Shown here in pieces: positions 43,475 to 51,248 of a stretch of 54,581 bases of DNA (the stretch's first letter is position 1; each line of letters opens with the position of its first letter). The notes beneath the pieces were generated by a model that worked only from the letters and a program-made list of their open reading frames with translations, did not search any database and had not been told where the DNA came from. Both the position numbers and the translations under genes were made by a program. The stretch covers positions 1-54,581 of the forward strand of contig NZ_QRVI01000016.1 in NCBI RefSeq assembly GCF_003458715.1, read 5' to 3'. The stretch comes from Eubacterium sp. AF22-8LB. GTDB lineage: Bacteria > Bacillota_I > Bacilli_A > Erysipelotrichales > Erysipelotrichaceae.

Positions 43475-44239
43475 ATGAAGAAGAGTACAAGATTAAAGGT
43501 TTGTTTAAACCATCAATATTTACAAGGTTCATGGAATTTTGAACGTATGCAAAATGGAGGCTGGTGCTACGGCTTACTTCCGGCATTGAAAGAATTATAT
43601 CCAAACAAAGAAGACTATGATTTGGCTGTAGAACGCCATTTAAAGTTTTATAATACGCACCCATATGTGTCTGCTCCAATTGTTGGTATTGTCTTGGCTA
43701 TGGAAGAAGAAAAGGCAAAAGGCAGTGATATTACGGATGAAAAAATCAATGAGGTCAAAGTTGGATTGATGGGACCATTGGCAGGTGTAGGAGATCCCGT
43801 GTTCTGGTTTACAATGCGTCCAATTTTAGCTGCGGTTGCAGCATCCCTTGCGTTATCGCAAAATGTTCTAGGACCTATTTTCTTTTTTGTGGCATGGAAT
43901 GTATTACGCTTTGGCTTTTTATGGATTACCCAAGAATTAGGTTATAAGAAGGGTACGAAGCTTGTTACAGATCTATCTGATAGTTTTTTAAAGAATGTTA
44001 CTTTAGCCGCAAGCATGCTAGGTATGTTTGTGGTAGGAATTTTAGTGCAGAGATTTGTTTCAATCGATGTGGTAAACATTCAATCGGATTTAGATATGGT
44101 ATTGCCAGGAGTTCTTTCTTTATGTGTATTTTTTGGTTGTACAAAGATACTAAAAAAAGGTTTTTCACCCGTATTATTAATTGTTATTTTATTTATTCTT
44201 TGTGTCATTTTAGAAATGGCAGGAATCTTAGTGATTTAA
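43475..44239 (+). CDS. Orphan mannose-family PTS EIID
   Basis: A 254-residue EIID. Landmarks: LQGSWNFERMQNGGWCYGLL, ALKELYPNKEDYDLAVERHL, FYNTHPYVSAPIVGIVLAM and GLMGPLAGVGDPVFWFTMRP, all of ManZ type. ATG 43475 has AGGTGG 5 bases upstream; the longer frame overlaps EIIC. It is the partner of the preceding EIIC and forms the membrane half of a complete PTS. It differs clearly from the EIID at 9322, so it is not a local duplicate. The unit ends where the IS605-type element begins. Confidence 0.9.
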   Translation: MKKSTRLKVCLNHQYLQGSWNFERMQNGGWCYGLLPALKELYPNKEDYDLAVERHLKFYNTHPYVSAPIVGIVLAMEEEKAKGSDITDEKINEVKVGLMGPLAGVGDPVFWFTMRPILAAVAASLALSQNVLGPIFFFVAWNVLRFGFLWITQELGYKKGTKLVTDLSDSFLKNVTLAASMLGMFVVGILVQRFVSIDVVNIQSDLDMVLPGVLSLCVFFGCTKILKKGFSPVLLIVILFILCVILEMAGILVI

Positions 44240-44278
44240 GTCTAAAAATATGATTTATTTACTGTTAAAGTCAGAACG

Positions 44279-44298
44279 CTCGTGACTTTAGTCATGAG
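44279..44298. repeat. Left-end palindrome of the IS605-type element
   Basis: CTCGTGAC/GTCATGAG with a TTTA loop, one G-T pair: the subterminal hairpin expected to be recognised by a TnpA single-strand transposase. Confidence 0.7.
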
Positions 44299-44394
44299 AT
44301 GAATGACGTATGTAACAGTTTTTCAACAGTTTCTATACACGAATCATGATATAATATATACGTAGAATGCATCGTAAAAAAGGGAGATTTCGAT

Positions 44395-45926
44395 ATGTAT
44401 ACAGTACGCTTTCAATTGGAACTAAGTGGATCTGAGAAACGTTTTTTGTCGAAATCTTTTTTCTATGCAAATCAGATGCATAATCAATTAGTTCAATATG
44501 CTACTAATCGTTTGAATGCTTTGTTTCATGATACAGAATATGTGGATGCACGCAAAGCTTATGGAGAAGCTGAATTTTCTAAAAAGAAAGGTTCTGAACT
44601 GTCAGCTTCTGAAAAGAAGAAGAAAAAAGAGTTATCAAATATCATGTGTATTAAACAAAAAGAGTATAATCTTACGAAGACTTCTTTGTGTAAGTTCGTA
44701 TCCAAAGAACAAAAGAAATACAAGAACTACATCAACTCTCATCAGGCACAGGCAGAAGCTGACGCTGTATATAAGGGAGTAGAAAAGGTTCTTTTTGGGG
44801 ATGGGCGTCATCTTCATTATCGAAGATACAATAGTTTTGACTGTATCAAACAAAAATGTGCTGCAACAGGAGTGCGTCTTTCTAGATGGGATACCATCTG
44901 CTTTATGAAGCACTATTTTAAAGTGCGTATTCCAGAAGATGAATATATCCAGAACATCATTTCTTCCTCAGATTTGAAGAAGGATGTCGTCTACTCCTTT
45001 TTAAAAAGAATCGAATTCAACAGTGGATTCAAATATTATGTAGTGATCACACTTCGAGGTGATGCACCAAAACGAATTAAATTGTCAGAAGATGGTGGAC
45101 ATCGTACAGGCGTTGACTTCGGAACCTCTACGATTGCGACAGTCTCAAACAACGAGGTCCATCTGGAAGAACTAGCTCCAGATTCTGTAAATTATGAAAA
45201 AGAGATTCGTCATAAGCAGAATCTGATAGATGCATCTATGCGAAAGCATAATCCAGAAAACTATAACAAGAATGGTACAGTCAAAAAGGGAAAACACAAA
45301 TGGAAAACCACAAAACGATGTAGACATTTAAAACGCCAAGTTCGAGTTCTCTATCGAAAACAATCTGCTTACATTAAGACTTCACACCATACCTTCATCA
45401 ACAAGCTCTAAAAAAATACGAGTGAGCTGATCCTTGAACCAATGAACTTTAAAGCTCTGCAAAAGAAATCAAAGAAGACAGAGCGTAAAGATGAGGCAAC
45501 GGCTGTTAAACAAAAAGATGGCTCTTTGAAGATGGTGTGCAAATATAAACTAAGAAACGCTATGGACACTCCATCAAGAACCGTTCTCCAGGCCTTATGC
45601 AGGCCGATTTAAAAACAAAGGCAACACAATATGGAATACCATACTACGAAATAGATATTCATCAATACCGAGCTTCTCAACTTCACCATGATACTGGTGA
45701 ATACATCAAACCTACTTTAAATGAAAGATTTAAAACGATTGCAGGATGTAAAGTACAAAGAGATTTGTATTCTGCCTTTCTAATTTGTCATACTGACGAT
45801 ACATTGACTGTCCCTGATTTTGAAACCTGTCATCTTGACTTTCCACATTTTGTCAAGATGCAGGATACATTGATTCTAAATAAGAAAAAATGTGGACACA
45901 CAATGAAACACTGCTTTGGATTCTAG
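44395..45926 (+). pseudogene. TnpB (IS605 orfB/RuvC nuclease) with nonsense and frameshift mutations
   Basis: The intact N-terminal part runs to residue 338 and holds the TnpB helical region and RuvC motif I (GVDFGTSTIATVS, Asp). An in-frame TAA at 45409-45411 interrupts FINKL-KNTSELILEPMNFK; the second RuvC residue (Glu in LEPMNF) lies beyond it. A frameshift at about 45550 then moves the rest (KKRYGHSIKNRSPGLMQADL to QRDLYSAFLICH, RuvC Asp) into another frame, open to 45926. The four-cysteine zinc finger of typical TnpB is not seen. TnpB is an RNA-guided nuclease that helps transposons persist; this copy should be inactive. The -10 TGATATAAT precedes it. Confidence 0.88.
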
Positions 45927-46140
45927 CTTAAAGAATCTCTCATCCAGTTAGGTTTCAGGCGTAAGCCCTGCTGGATACAGTATGAGAATACAGAGTACGG
46001 TCCACATGGATCGGAAATGCTCAAAAAACAAGAGTTATGTAAAGACTATATGCAAGGTCTAGAACCATGCTGAAAGCTTTGCGATGCTCCATTTCTCGCA
46101 ATGAGAGAAAGAGAATCTTGTCATTTTAATGATGAGAGTA
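45927..46140 (+). ncRNA. Possible omega-RNA (reRNA) remnant of the tnpB element
   Basis: In IS605-type elements the guide RNA of TnpB is made from the 3' end of tnpB and the transposon right end. The 215 bases after the tnpB frame contain several complementary stretches (GGTTTCAGGCGTAAGCCCTGC, CTCGCAATGAGAG) and end at the right-end hairpin, as expected. Assignment is from position and structure only. Confidence 0.35.
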
Positions 46141-46262
46141 CGTCAATTCTTACAATAGTATTATTTAAGAAGAAAAAGATAAATCGGAATTTGTGGAGAG
46201 ATTTCCTGAACTTTCCTTATTTTTCAAGGCTTACAGCCTCTTAGATAGTGAAATGATATGTA

Positions 46263-46313
46263 TTTTCCCTTATCTTTGCCCTTATGCGGAATCCGCAAGG
46301 GAAATAAGGGAAA
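46263..46313. repeat. Left-end arm repeats of the element
   Basis: TTTTCCCTTAT and TTTGCCCTTAT (46275-46285) are followed by the palindrome GCGGAATCCGC and by AAGGGAAATAAGGGAAA in inverse orientation. TTTGCCCTTAT recurs exactly at the right end, 54354-54364. They are likely integrase/Xis arm sites; the whole can also fold as a hairpin and may terminate the integrase transcript. Confidence 0.65.
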
Positions 46314-46320
46314 TTTTTAG

Positions 46321-47616
46321 TTAAGCATTGCTCACTACTTTATCAAGAAGTCTTGCGGAATCCCGTTTTGCTTTTCTTGTTGAGTGAGCGTAAATATTCA
46401 TTGTGGTACTGACATCAGAGTGTCCTAACAGTTCCTGTACATCTTTCGGTGCAGCCCCATTGGAAAGCAGATTGCTGGTGTAGGTGTGACGTAACTGGTG
46501 GAAATGGAAATCTTCAAATCCTTCCAGTTTCTTTGACACTGATCTGCATACAATGCTGAGTGTACTCGGCAGTTCCAAAGAGCCATCCGGTCTTAAGCAG
46601 ACAAAGGAGATTTCTTTGTAATCTGCCGGGACTTCCTGCGTTCCGTCAAGGTGATAGTATTCATAATAGACTCTGTTTTTCACATGAACTTCTTTGTAGT
46701 AATTGCGGTGATATAATTCGCCATACTGCATCCGGTTTTTGAGTTGTTCCTTTCTGGCAGCTTTCAGTATTTCAGTCAGGGTATCGCCAAAATCAACAAT
46801 CCTAACTTTTTTCCGCTTCGTTGGTCCAATAATGTTTTTGTGTTTCATGCCGTCGTAGCGGATACTGCGTTTTATGGTCAGGCATTGTTCCTCAAGGTTA
46901 ATGTCCTGCCATGTAAGACCACAGGTTTCTCCGATACGGAGCCCGGCATAATACGCAATCTGAATCGGTAGAATGGCAGGTGGGTTTTTCTTTTCCAGAT
47001 ACTTGATAAGTTGCTCGTAATCATCATGCGAAATCGGTTGTGTGCCTTCTTCCACTTCATCATCGGAAAAGAGGTCAACTTCCTCTGCCTGTCGTTTCAG
47101 TTTGATATATTGCATCGGATTGAAACTGATTAGTTGTTTTGGAAATACTGCAAAACGGAATGACTGCTGTAACACTGCGGAAAAAGAATGGATATAATCT
47201 TTGCTGTATCCCTTTCTTACTTTCCCGTCTGGAAACTCACCACCGAATGTAAGCAGATCAAGAAATGCCTGTAAATGTTCGGCAGTAACTGTTTTCAGTT
47301 TGCGGTCTGCAATCGGGTGTTTTTTGATACAGCGGATTGCACCAAGATAATTTTCCACTGTGCCGTTGCTGAGTGTCCCGGTTTTCAGTTCTTCTTCCGC
47401 CCACATATCCAGAAGCTCTCCTACCGTAAGGCTGTCTGCCTTTGCGACAAACTTCTTATTTTCGTAATCTTCCAGTGCTTTGCGGAGAAGTTTTTCCGTC
47501 TCACTTTTACTTTCGGTTCCAGCATATTCTTTCTGAACCATTTTACCGCTTGCATCTTCTACATAGAAGCGATAGTACCATTTTTTTCCTTTTTTTCTAA
47601 CAGATCCTTTTGCCAT
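46321..47616 (-). CDS. Tyrosine-type site-specific integrase
   Basis: A 431-residue tyrosine recombinase. An N-terminal AP2-like arm-binding domain (VRKKGKKWYYRFYVEDASGK) precedes a core-binding SAM-like domain and the catalytic domain with Arg in GLRIGETCGLTW, H-x-x-R in FHQLRHTYTS, His in LLGHSDVSTT and nucleophile Tyr in MNIYAHST. It resembles integrases of Tn916-like and clostridial mobilizable elements. It inserts and, with the excisionase, removes the element. ATG 47616 follows AGGAGAAAT; an upstream in-frame start has no site. It is transcribed toward the left att end, leftward like the repressor upstream. Confidence 0.95.
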   Translation of the reverse strand: MAKGSVRKKGKKWYYRFYVEDASGKMVQKEYAGTESKSETEKLLRKALEDYENKKFVAKADSLTVGELLDMWAEEELKTGTLSNGTVENYLGAIRCIKKHPIADRKLKTVTAEHLQAFLDLLTFGGEFPDGKVRKGYSKDYIHSFSAVLQQSFRFAVFPKQLISFNPMQYIKLKRQAEEVDLFSDDEVEEGTQPISHDDYEQLIKYLEKKNPPAILPIQIAYYAGLRIGETCGLTWQDINLEEQCLTIKRSIRYDGMKHKNIIGPTKRKKVRIVDFGDTLTEILKAARKEQLKNRMQYGELYHRNYYKEVHVKNRVYYEYYHLDGTQEVPADYKEISFVCLRPDGSLELPSTLSIVCRSVSKKLEGFEDFHFHQLRHTYTSNLLSNGAAPKDVQELLGHSDVSTTMNIYAHSTRKAKRDSARLLDKVVSNA

Positions 47617-47702
47617 AATTGTATTTCTCCTTTCGATATCAGACAATCGGAACTGTTGAAATGCTTCTTGCGTGTAAGTATATCACAACTCCGGTTGTCT
47701 TA

Positions 47703-48332
47703 CTATACCGATTCAGAATCCTCATACATAACTTCGGATAAAAGATTGGCAAGTCTTTGTTCGGCTGCTTCCGGTTTCTTTGAATAGAGCCTTATCACAT
47801 CTGCCATATCGTTAAATGCGTTGACAGTATGTGTGATCTCTCTGAGAAACATAATCTCATTATATTCATCTTTCGATTCGAATCCCATTACTTTGGCAAT
47901 GTCCGCATCTTTGGTACTGCCTTTGTAATTTTTACAGGCGAACTGAAACGAATCCAGAAACAGTTCATATTGCTTTAACATTAACAGCAGTAAGTCTTTA
48001 GAAAAAGCGTCTTCTGTTTTATTAAGATCAAGAGGTAACTGTTTGAGAATATCGCCCATCACATCACGAATCTGCAATTCCTTCTTATCCGTAATATCAG
48101 TTTCATATTCATCGGTTTCCCCTTTGAGCCATTCAATCGATACATGAAGTGCTTCCGAAAGACCTTCCAGTACCATCTTTTTGGTATTGTCAATCGAACC
48201 ATTCTCATAACGCAGGATTGTGGAAGCGGTAACTCCCATCTTCTCTGCGACATAAGGCTGTGTCAGATTTAATTCGAGACGGCGCTGTTTTGCCCTGCTG
48301 CCGATCAGCTTGCGTAGTTCTTTATCTTTCAT
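47703..48332 (-). CDS. XRE-family repressor of the mobilizable element
   Basis: A 209-residue protein with an N-terminal XRE helix-turn-helix (RLELNLTQPYVAEKMGVTAS, TILRYENGSID) and a helical C-terminal part for oligomerisation. It probably represses the divergent excisionase/mobilization promoter and its own promoter through the three 19-bp operators between them, in the manner of phage and ICE repressors. ATG 48332 with GGAGGC 8 bases upstream is preferred over the longer frame, which covers the operators. No obvious protease (ImmA) partner or RecA-type cleavage domain is seen. Confidence 0.88.
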   Translation of the reverse strand: MKDKELRKLIGSRAKQRRLELNLTQPYVAEKMGVTASTILRYENGSIDNTKKMVLEGLSEALHVSIEWLKGETDEYETDITDKKELQIRDVMGDILKQLPLDLNKTEDAFSKDLLLLMLKQYELFLDSFQFACKNYKGSTKDADIAKVMGFESKDEYNEIMFLREITHTVNAFNDMADVIRLYSKKPEAAEQRLANLLSEVMYEDSESV

Positions 48333-48363
48333 GCTGATGTGCCTCCTTTTTCGGTATGTCATT

Positions 48364-48392
48364 ACTATACCACGCAACAAAATATATTGCAA
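48364..48392 (-). promoter_or_regulatory. Repressor promoter
   Basis: TTGCAA (48392-48387), a 17-base spacer and TATAGT (48369-48364) on the minus strand, 32 bases before the repressor start codon. Operator 1 covers the -35. Confidence 0.8.
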
Positions 48393-48402
48393 TATGCAAT
48401 TT
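48384..48402. promoter_or_regulatory. Operator 1
   Basis: ATATTGCAATATGCAATTT, an imperfect dyad on the same 19-bp pattern as operator 3, overlapping the -35 of the leftward repressor promoter. Confidence 0.7.
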
Positions 48403-48416
48403 ATAGAAAACGAATG

Positions 48417-48435
48417 AAATTTCATAATGCTTGAC
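48417..48435. promoter_or_regulatory. Operator 2
   Basis: AAATTTCATAATGCTTGAC shares the AAATT-CATAATGC core with operator 3 and overlaps the -35 of the rightward promoter. Confidence 0.65.
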
Positions 48436-48459
48436 AAAGCAATATAAACACGCTATACT
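48431..48459 (+). promoter_or_regulatory. Rightward promoter for excisionase and mobilization genes
   Basis: TTGACA (48431-48436), a 17-base spacer and TATACT (48454-48459): a near-consensus sigma-A promoter, overlapped by operator 2. Confidence 0.9.
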
Positions 48460-48472
48460 GACAGCACAAATG

Positions 48473-48491
48473 AAATTGCATAATGCAATTT
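48473..48491. promoter_or_regulatory. Operator 3
   Basis: AAATTGCATAATGCAATTT is a perfect 9-bp inverted repeat around a single central base, between the rightward promoter and the excisionase Shine-Dalgarno. Confidence 0.85.
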
Positions 48492-48507
48492 AAAAGGAGG
48501 TGGTCAT

Positions 48508-48738
48508 ATGACACAAAGAAAGATTGCCTTATCTATTGAAGAAGCTGCTGATTATACGGGAATCGGCAGGAACACCCTGAGAAAACTGGTGGAATGGAAG
48601 AAACTTCCGGTATTAAAGGTTGGGAGAAAAGTCCTGATCAAAACGGATATGCTGGAACTTTTTATGGAAGCCAACGAGGGCAGAGACTTGAGGGATAAGG
48701 GAAATGTGAAAGCAGTCACAAGAAACGGTTCAACTTAA
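48508..48738 (+). CDS. Excisionase-like helix-turn-helix protein
   Basis: A 76-residue protein of the excisionase-family DNA-binding type (MerR-like winged helix): IALSIEEAADYTGIGRNTLR and KLPVLKVGRKVLIKTDMLEL are the usual helix and wing. Such proteins bend DNA at arm sites and direct the integrase toward excision. It is the first gene of the rightward transcript, under direct control of the repressor operators, with an AAGGAGGTGG site before ATG 48508. Confidence 0.88.
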   Translation: MTQRKIALSIEEAADYTGIGRNTLRKLVEWKKLPVLKVGRKVLIKTDMLELFMEANEGRDLRDKGNVKAVTRNGST

Positions 48739-48883
48739 AAAAGCGGTTCCCGAAGAAACCGCCAAAGGTTCTATCAGACCGGAGTCATGATATACCTACA
48801 CGCAAACAGATTATACCATGTACTTCGTCTGACAGACAACAGGAAACTTATGTTTGGAAGAAAAAGAAAGGACGATGATATTT
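48739..48883 (+). other. Intergenic stretch with hairpins
   Basis: 145 bases between the excisionase and DUF3847-type genes. It holds a GCGGTT/AACCGC hairpin (about 48743-48762) without a T run, and TCAGAC/GTCTGA arms further on. A regulatory role is possible but unproven. No gene was seen. Confidence 0.35.
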
Positions 48884-49198
48884 ATGGCAAGATCAACAAA
48901 GAGTTATGAGGAGCGTATGCTCCAGTTGGAAAAGAAAGAACAGGAAAGCCTTGAGAAAGCAAAACAGTATGCAGCACAGAAACGGGAACTGAAGAAACGT
49001 CAGAAAGATGTGGAAACTAAAAAGCGGACACACAGGCTCTGCCAGATTGGTGGTGCGGTGGAATCGGTGCTGGGTTCTGCGATTGAGGAAGATGATATCC
49101 CAAAGCTGATCGGCTTCTTAAAAAGGCAGGAAGCAAATGGGAAATTCTTCTCAAAGGCAATGCAGAAAGAGCCAGTTGCGAATACGGAGGAAGTGTAA
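48884..49198 (+). CDS. DUF3847-type small protein upstream of the relaxase gene
   Basis: A 104-residue, Lys/Glu-rich protein with a long N-terminal coiled coil (ERMLQLEKKEQESLEKAKQY) and a C-terminal part LIGFLKRQEANGKFFS. From memory this matches DUF3847 proteins that precede MobA/MobL relaxases in clostridial elements and may be a MobC-like accessory at oriT. ATG 48884 is preferred; ATG 48875 is an alternative with a poorer site. The stop is 46 bases before the oriT core. Confidence 0.7.
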   Translation: MARSTKSYEERMLQLEKKEQESLEKAKQYAAQKRELKKRQKDVETKKRTHRLCQIGGAVESVLGSAIEEDDIPKLIGFLKRQEANGKFFSKAMQKEPVANTEEV

Positions 49199-49240
49199 TG
49201 CCGGAGGGAGTGGATTTTCCATTCCCTTCATTGCTTTTTC

Positions 49241-49300
49241 ATGAAGGGCGCACTTATGGACAACCAGAGGTCGTCCGTATAAGTTTGCCACAGGTGGCAA
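49241..49300 (-). other. Origin of transfer (oriT), RSF1010/pIP501 type
   Basis: On the minus strand TAAGTGCGCCCT (49256-49245) is the nic core of RSF1010/R1162, pIP501 and pGO1-like MobQ origins, where nicking is expected after TAAGTGCG, between 49249 and 49248. Directly 5' of it lies a hairpin, GGACGACC-TCT-GGTTGTCC with one G-T pair. A further perfect repeat TTGCCAC/GTGGCAA lies at 49285-49300. The relaxase encoded next to it is of the matching MobQ type. The open frames crossing this region look spurious. Confidence 0.82.
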
Positions 49301-49526
49301 CCGGTCTGCGCTTATGCTTGCCGGGCTCGTTCCGTCGGCGGGGCTTTCAGCCAGACCTGCTCATGCCGCAGGAGGCACTCTTCGCCAGAGGGGCGCATTC
49401 CATGCAGGCTGTTATGCACAGGGCACTCTTACGCAGAGGGCGTTCCGGCAGATACCATTTTCTTTTTGGGAAAACGTTACCTGCCGGAAATCAAAGCCGG
49501 ATACGGCAGAAAGGGGGAAACGGAGC
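49301..49526. other. G+C-rich non-coding stretch between oriT and relaxase gene
   Basis: 226 bases without a convincing gene, although long open frames cross it. It contains an imperfect direct repeat (GGCACTCTTCGCCAGAGGGG near 49375 and GGCACTCTTACGCAGAGGGC near 49424) and ends with the relaxase Shine-Dalgarno (GGGGAAACGGAG). It may be part of an extended oriT. Confidence 0.5.
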
Positions 49527-51248
49527 ATGGCGATTTTTCATTATACAGTAAAGATTGTTGGACGCAGCAAAGGGAAATCCATCATATCAGCATCTGCGTA
49601 TCTCAATGGTGATGTGATGAAAAATGAAGAAACAGGCAGGATCAGCTACTACACTGCCAAAAAAGAAGTCGTTTATACCAGCCTGTTGATGTGTGAAAAT
49701 GCACCACAGGAATGGCTGAACGTACCTGCTGAAAATATCAGACGGTTTCAGAAATCTGCCCGATATAAAAGAGCAGATAACAAAGATGCTGCACTGGGAA
49801 AATTTAAACTTACTTTTCAGAAACAGCGTTTATGGAATGAAGTTTTGAAGATTGAGAAGACCTCGGATGCACAACTCGGCAGGTCATTTGAATTTTCGCT
49901 TCCGAAAGAATGGAGCCGACAGGAACAGATTGATTATACAACTGAATATATTCAAAAGACCTTTGTAGATAAGGGAATGTGTGCGGACTGGAGTATCCAC
50001 GATAAAGGAGATGGAAATCCCCATGTGCATTTACTTGTGACGATGCGACCATTCAATCCAGACCACTCATGGGGGAACAAAGAAATCAAGGATTGGGAGT
50101 TTGTCAGAGATGAAAATGGAAATATTGTGGTGGATGAATCCCATCCGGACTGGTGGCAGGATAAAAAGAACCCTGACCGTCATGGAATCCGAATCCCCGT
50201 ACTTGATGAAAATGGAGTCCAGAAAGTCGGGACAAGGAACCGCAAACAGTGGAAACGTGTATTAACCGATGCTACCGGGTGGAACAATCCGAAAAATTGT
50301 GAGCTATGGCGGAGCGAATGGGCAAACGTCTGTAATGCACATTTGAAAACGGAAAATCACATTGACCACCGTTCTTATGCAAGGCAGGGAAAATTAGAGA
50401 TACCGACGATCCATGAGGGCGCAGATGCCAGAAAAATTGACGAGAAATTTCAAAACGGACAGACATCCTCTACTTCATGGAAAGTAGAGGAAAACCAGAT
50501 CATAAAAAGACAAAATGCACTGCTGGATAAAATACAGATTTCTTTTGGAAAAGTATCCAGTGCATTAACACAATGGAAGGAGCGATTGCGTGACATTAGA
50601 AGAAAGCCGGGAAGTCATTCCCATGATGGAGACAATGATAAACCAGATCGAGGAACAGCAGAATCTTATGGCAGAGATGGTACAGGAATTGCAGGAACGG
50701 GACAGGCAGCTCCTGTCTTTTCAGGAGCAGAACCAGAGTTTAAAAAGCTTAAACAGCGAATTATCCAGGCTGCTAAATCTTTTGCCAGATACAGAAGAAC
50801 TGCTCTCACAGATCGAGCAACAGAAAACCAGAATCGAACAGTTGGAAAACGAGAATCAGCAATGGCAGGAATTAACGCAGAAGCTGAACAACGAGAACAG
50901 CTTATTGCAGAAACAGAACAGCGAATTGCTGACCTTAAACAGCAGATAGAGAAAGCGAGGGAGATCGATGAGCGAATGCAGAAACTTAGAGAACGTCGGG
51001 CAGGTGGAAGAACTTCTGCTGATGACCGAACAGATGCAGGACGAACTGGATCAGAAAGACCAGACAATCCAGGAACTAAACAGGCAGCTAAGCGAATCGC
51101 TGACCTTGAACGAGAAATTGAACAGCGAAAACAGAGCCGAGAATATCGAAGCATTGCGGACAAGATTAAGGCAAACAGAGGAACGATTGACCAGCGAGAC
51201 AGACAGCAGGAAAAGAGCCGACGCAGAAGCCGTGGCATGGAAATTTAA
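49527..51248 (+). CDS. MobQ-family relaxase (MobA/MobL)
   Basis: A 573-residue relaxase. The nicking Tyr25 lies in ISASAYLNGD, at the same position as in RSF1010 MobA. The metal site is formed by His158 (SIHDKGDG) and the H-x-H of NPHVHLLVT (His166, His168). The relaxase domain spans about residues 1-260. It nicks oriT and stays attached to the 5' end of the transferred strand. The C-terminal 220 residues are Arg/Gln-rich and partly coiled coil; there, other genes are encoded in the +1 frame. ATG 49527 follows a GGAG site; frames extending further upstream cross oriT. Confidence 0.92.
   Translation: MAIFHYTVKIVGRSKGKSIISASAYLNGDVMKNEETGRISYYTAKKEVVYTSLLMCENAPQEWLNVPAENIRRFQKSARYKRADNKDAALGKFKLTFQKQRLWNEVLKIEKTSDAQLGRSFEFSLPKEWSRQEQIDYTTEYIQKTFVDKGMCADWSIHDKGDGNPHVHLLVTMRPFNPDHSWGNKEIKDWEFVRDENGNIVVDESHPDWWQDKKNPDRHGIRIPVLDENGVQKVGTRNRKQWKRVLTDATGWNNPKNCELWRSEWANVCNAHLKTENHIDHRSYARQGKLEIPTIHEGADARKIDEKFQNGQTSSTSWKVEENQIIKRQNALLDKIQISFGKVSSALTQWKERLRDIRRKPGSHSHDGDNDKPDRGTAESYGRDGTGIAGTGQAAPVFSGAEPEFKKLKQRIIQAAKSFARYRRTALTDRATENQNRTVGKRESAMAGINAEAEQREQLIAETEQRIADLKQQIEKAREIDERMQKLRERRAGGRTSADDRTDAGRTGSERPDNPGTKQAAKRIADLEREIEQRKQSREYRSIADKIKANRGTIDQRDRQQEKSRRRSRGMEI
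50590..50949 (+). CDS. Coiled-coil protein fully embedded in the relaxase gene (+1 frame)
   Basis: A 119-residue protein lying entirely inside the relaxase gene, in the +1 frame. It is almost all coiled coil (MINQIEEQQNLMAEMVQELQ, then LLSQIEQQKTRIEQLENENQ) with regular heptads. It starts with GTG behind AAGGAG at 7 bases' spacing, and stops 18 bases before the next gene in the same frame. A random frame would rarely give such a long, regular coiled coil with a good ribosome site. It may form a pair with the following protein. Confidence 0.65.
   Translation: MTLEESREVIPMMETMINQIEEQQNLMAEMVQELQERDRQLLSFQEQNQSLKSLNSELSRLLNLLPDTEELLSQIEQQKTRIEQLENENQQWQELTQKLNNENSLLQKQNSELLTLNSR

Larger units (their letters stand above)
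44279..46150 (+). mobile_element. IS605-family tnpB-only element, inactivated
   Basis: The element holds a broken tnpB and no tnpA. The left part has the palindrome CTCGTGACTTTAGTCATGAG (44279-44298). The right part, after tnpB, has a structured stretch ending in GTCATTTTAATGATGAGAG (46120-46138), like the right-end hairpin of this family. Exact ends are not determined. It lies immediately left of the mobilizable element but is unrelated to it. Confidence 0.7.

Noticed and set aside
47275..47787. Plus-strand open frame of 170 codons opposite the integrase
   Set aside because: Phe/Cys-rich antisense shadow of the integrase gene; no support for a start.
49198..49551. Open frame of 117 codons after the DUF3847-type gene
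   Set aside because: It crosses the oriT core and hairpins, is unlike any protein composition of its neighbours (Pro/Arg/Gly-rich), and overlaps the relaxase start. Treated as spurious.
50666..51238. Minus-strand open frame of 190 codons inside the relaxase gene
   Set aside because: Very Ser/Arg/Leu-rich, no ribosome site, and explained as the antisense of two overlapping coiled-coil frames.
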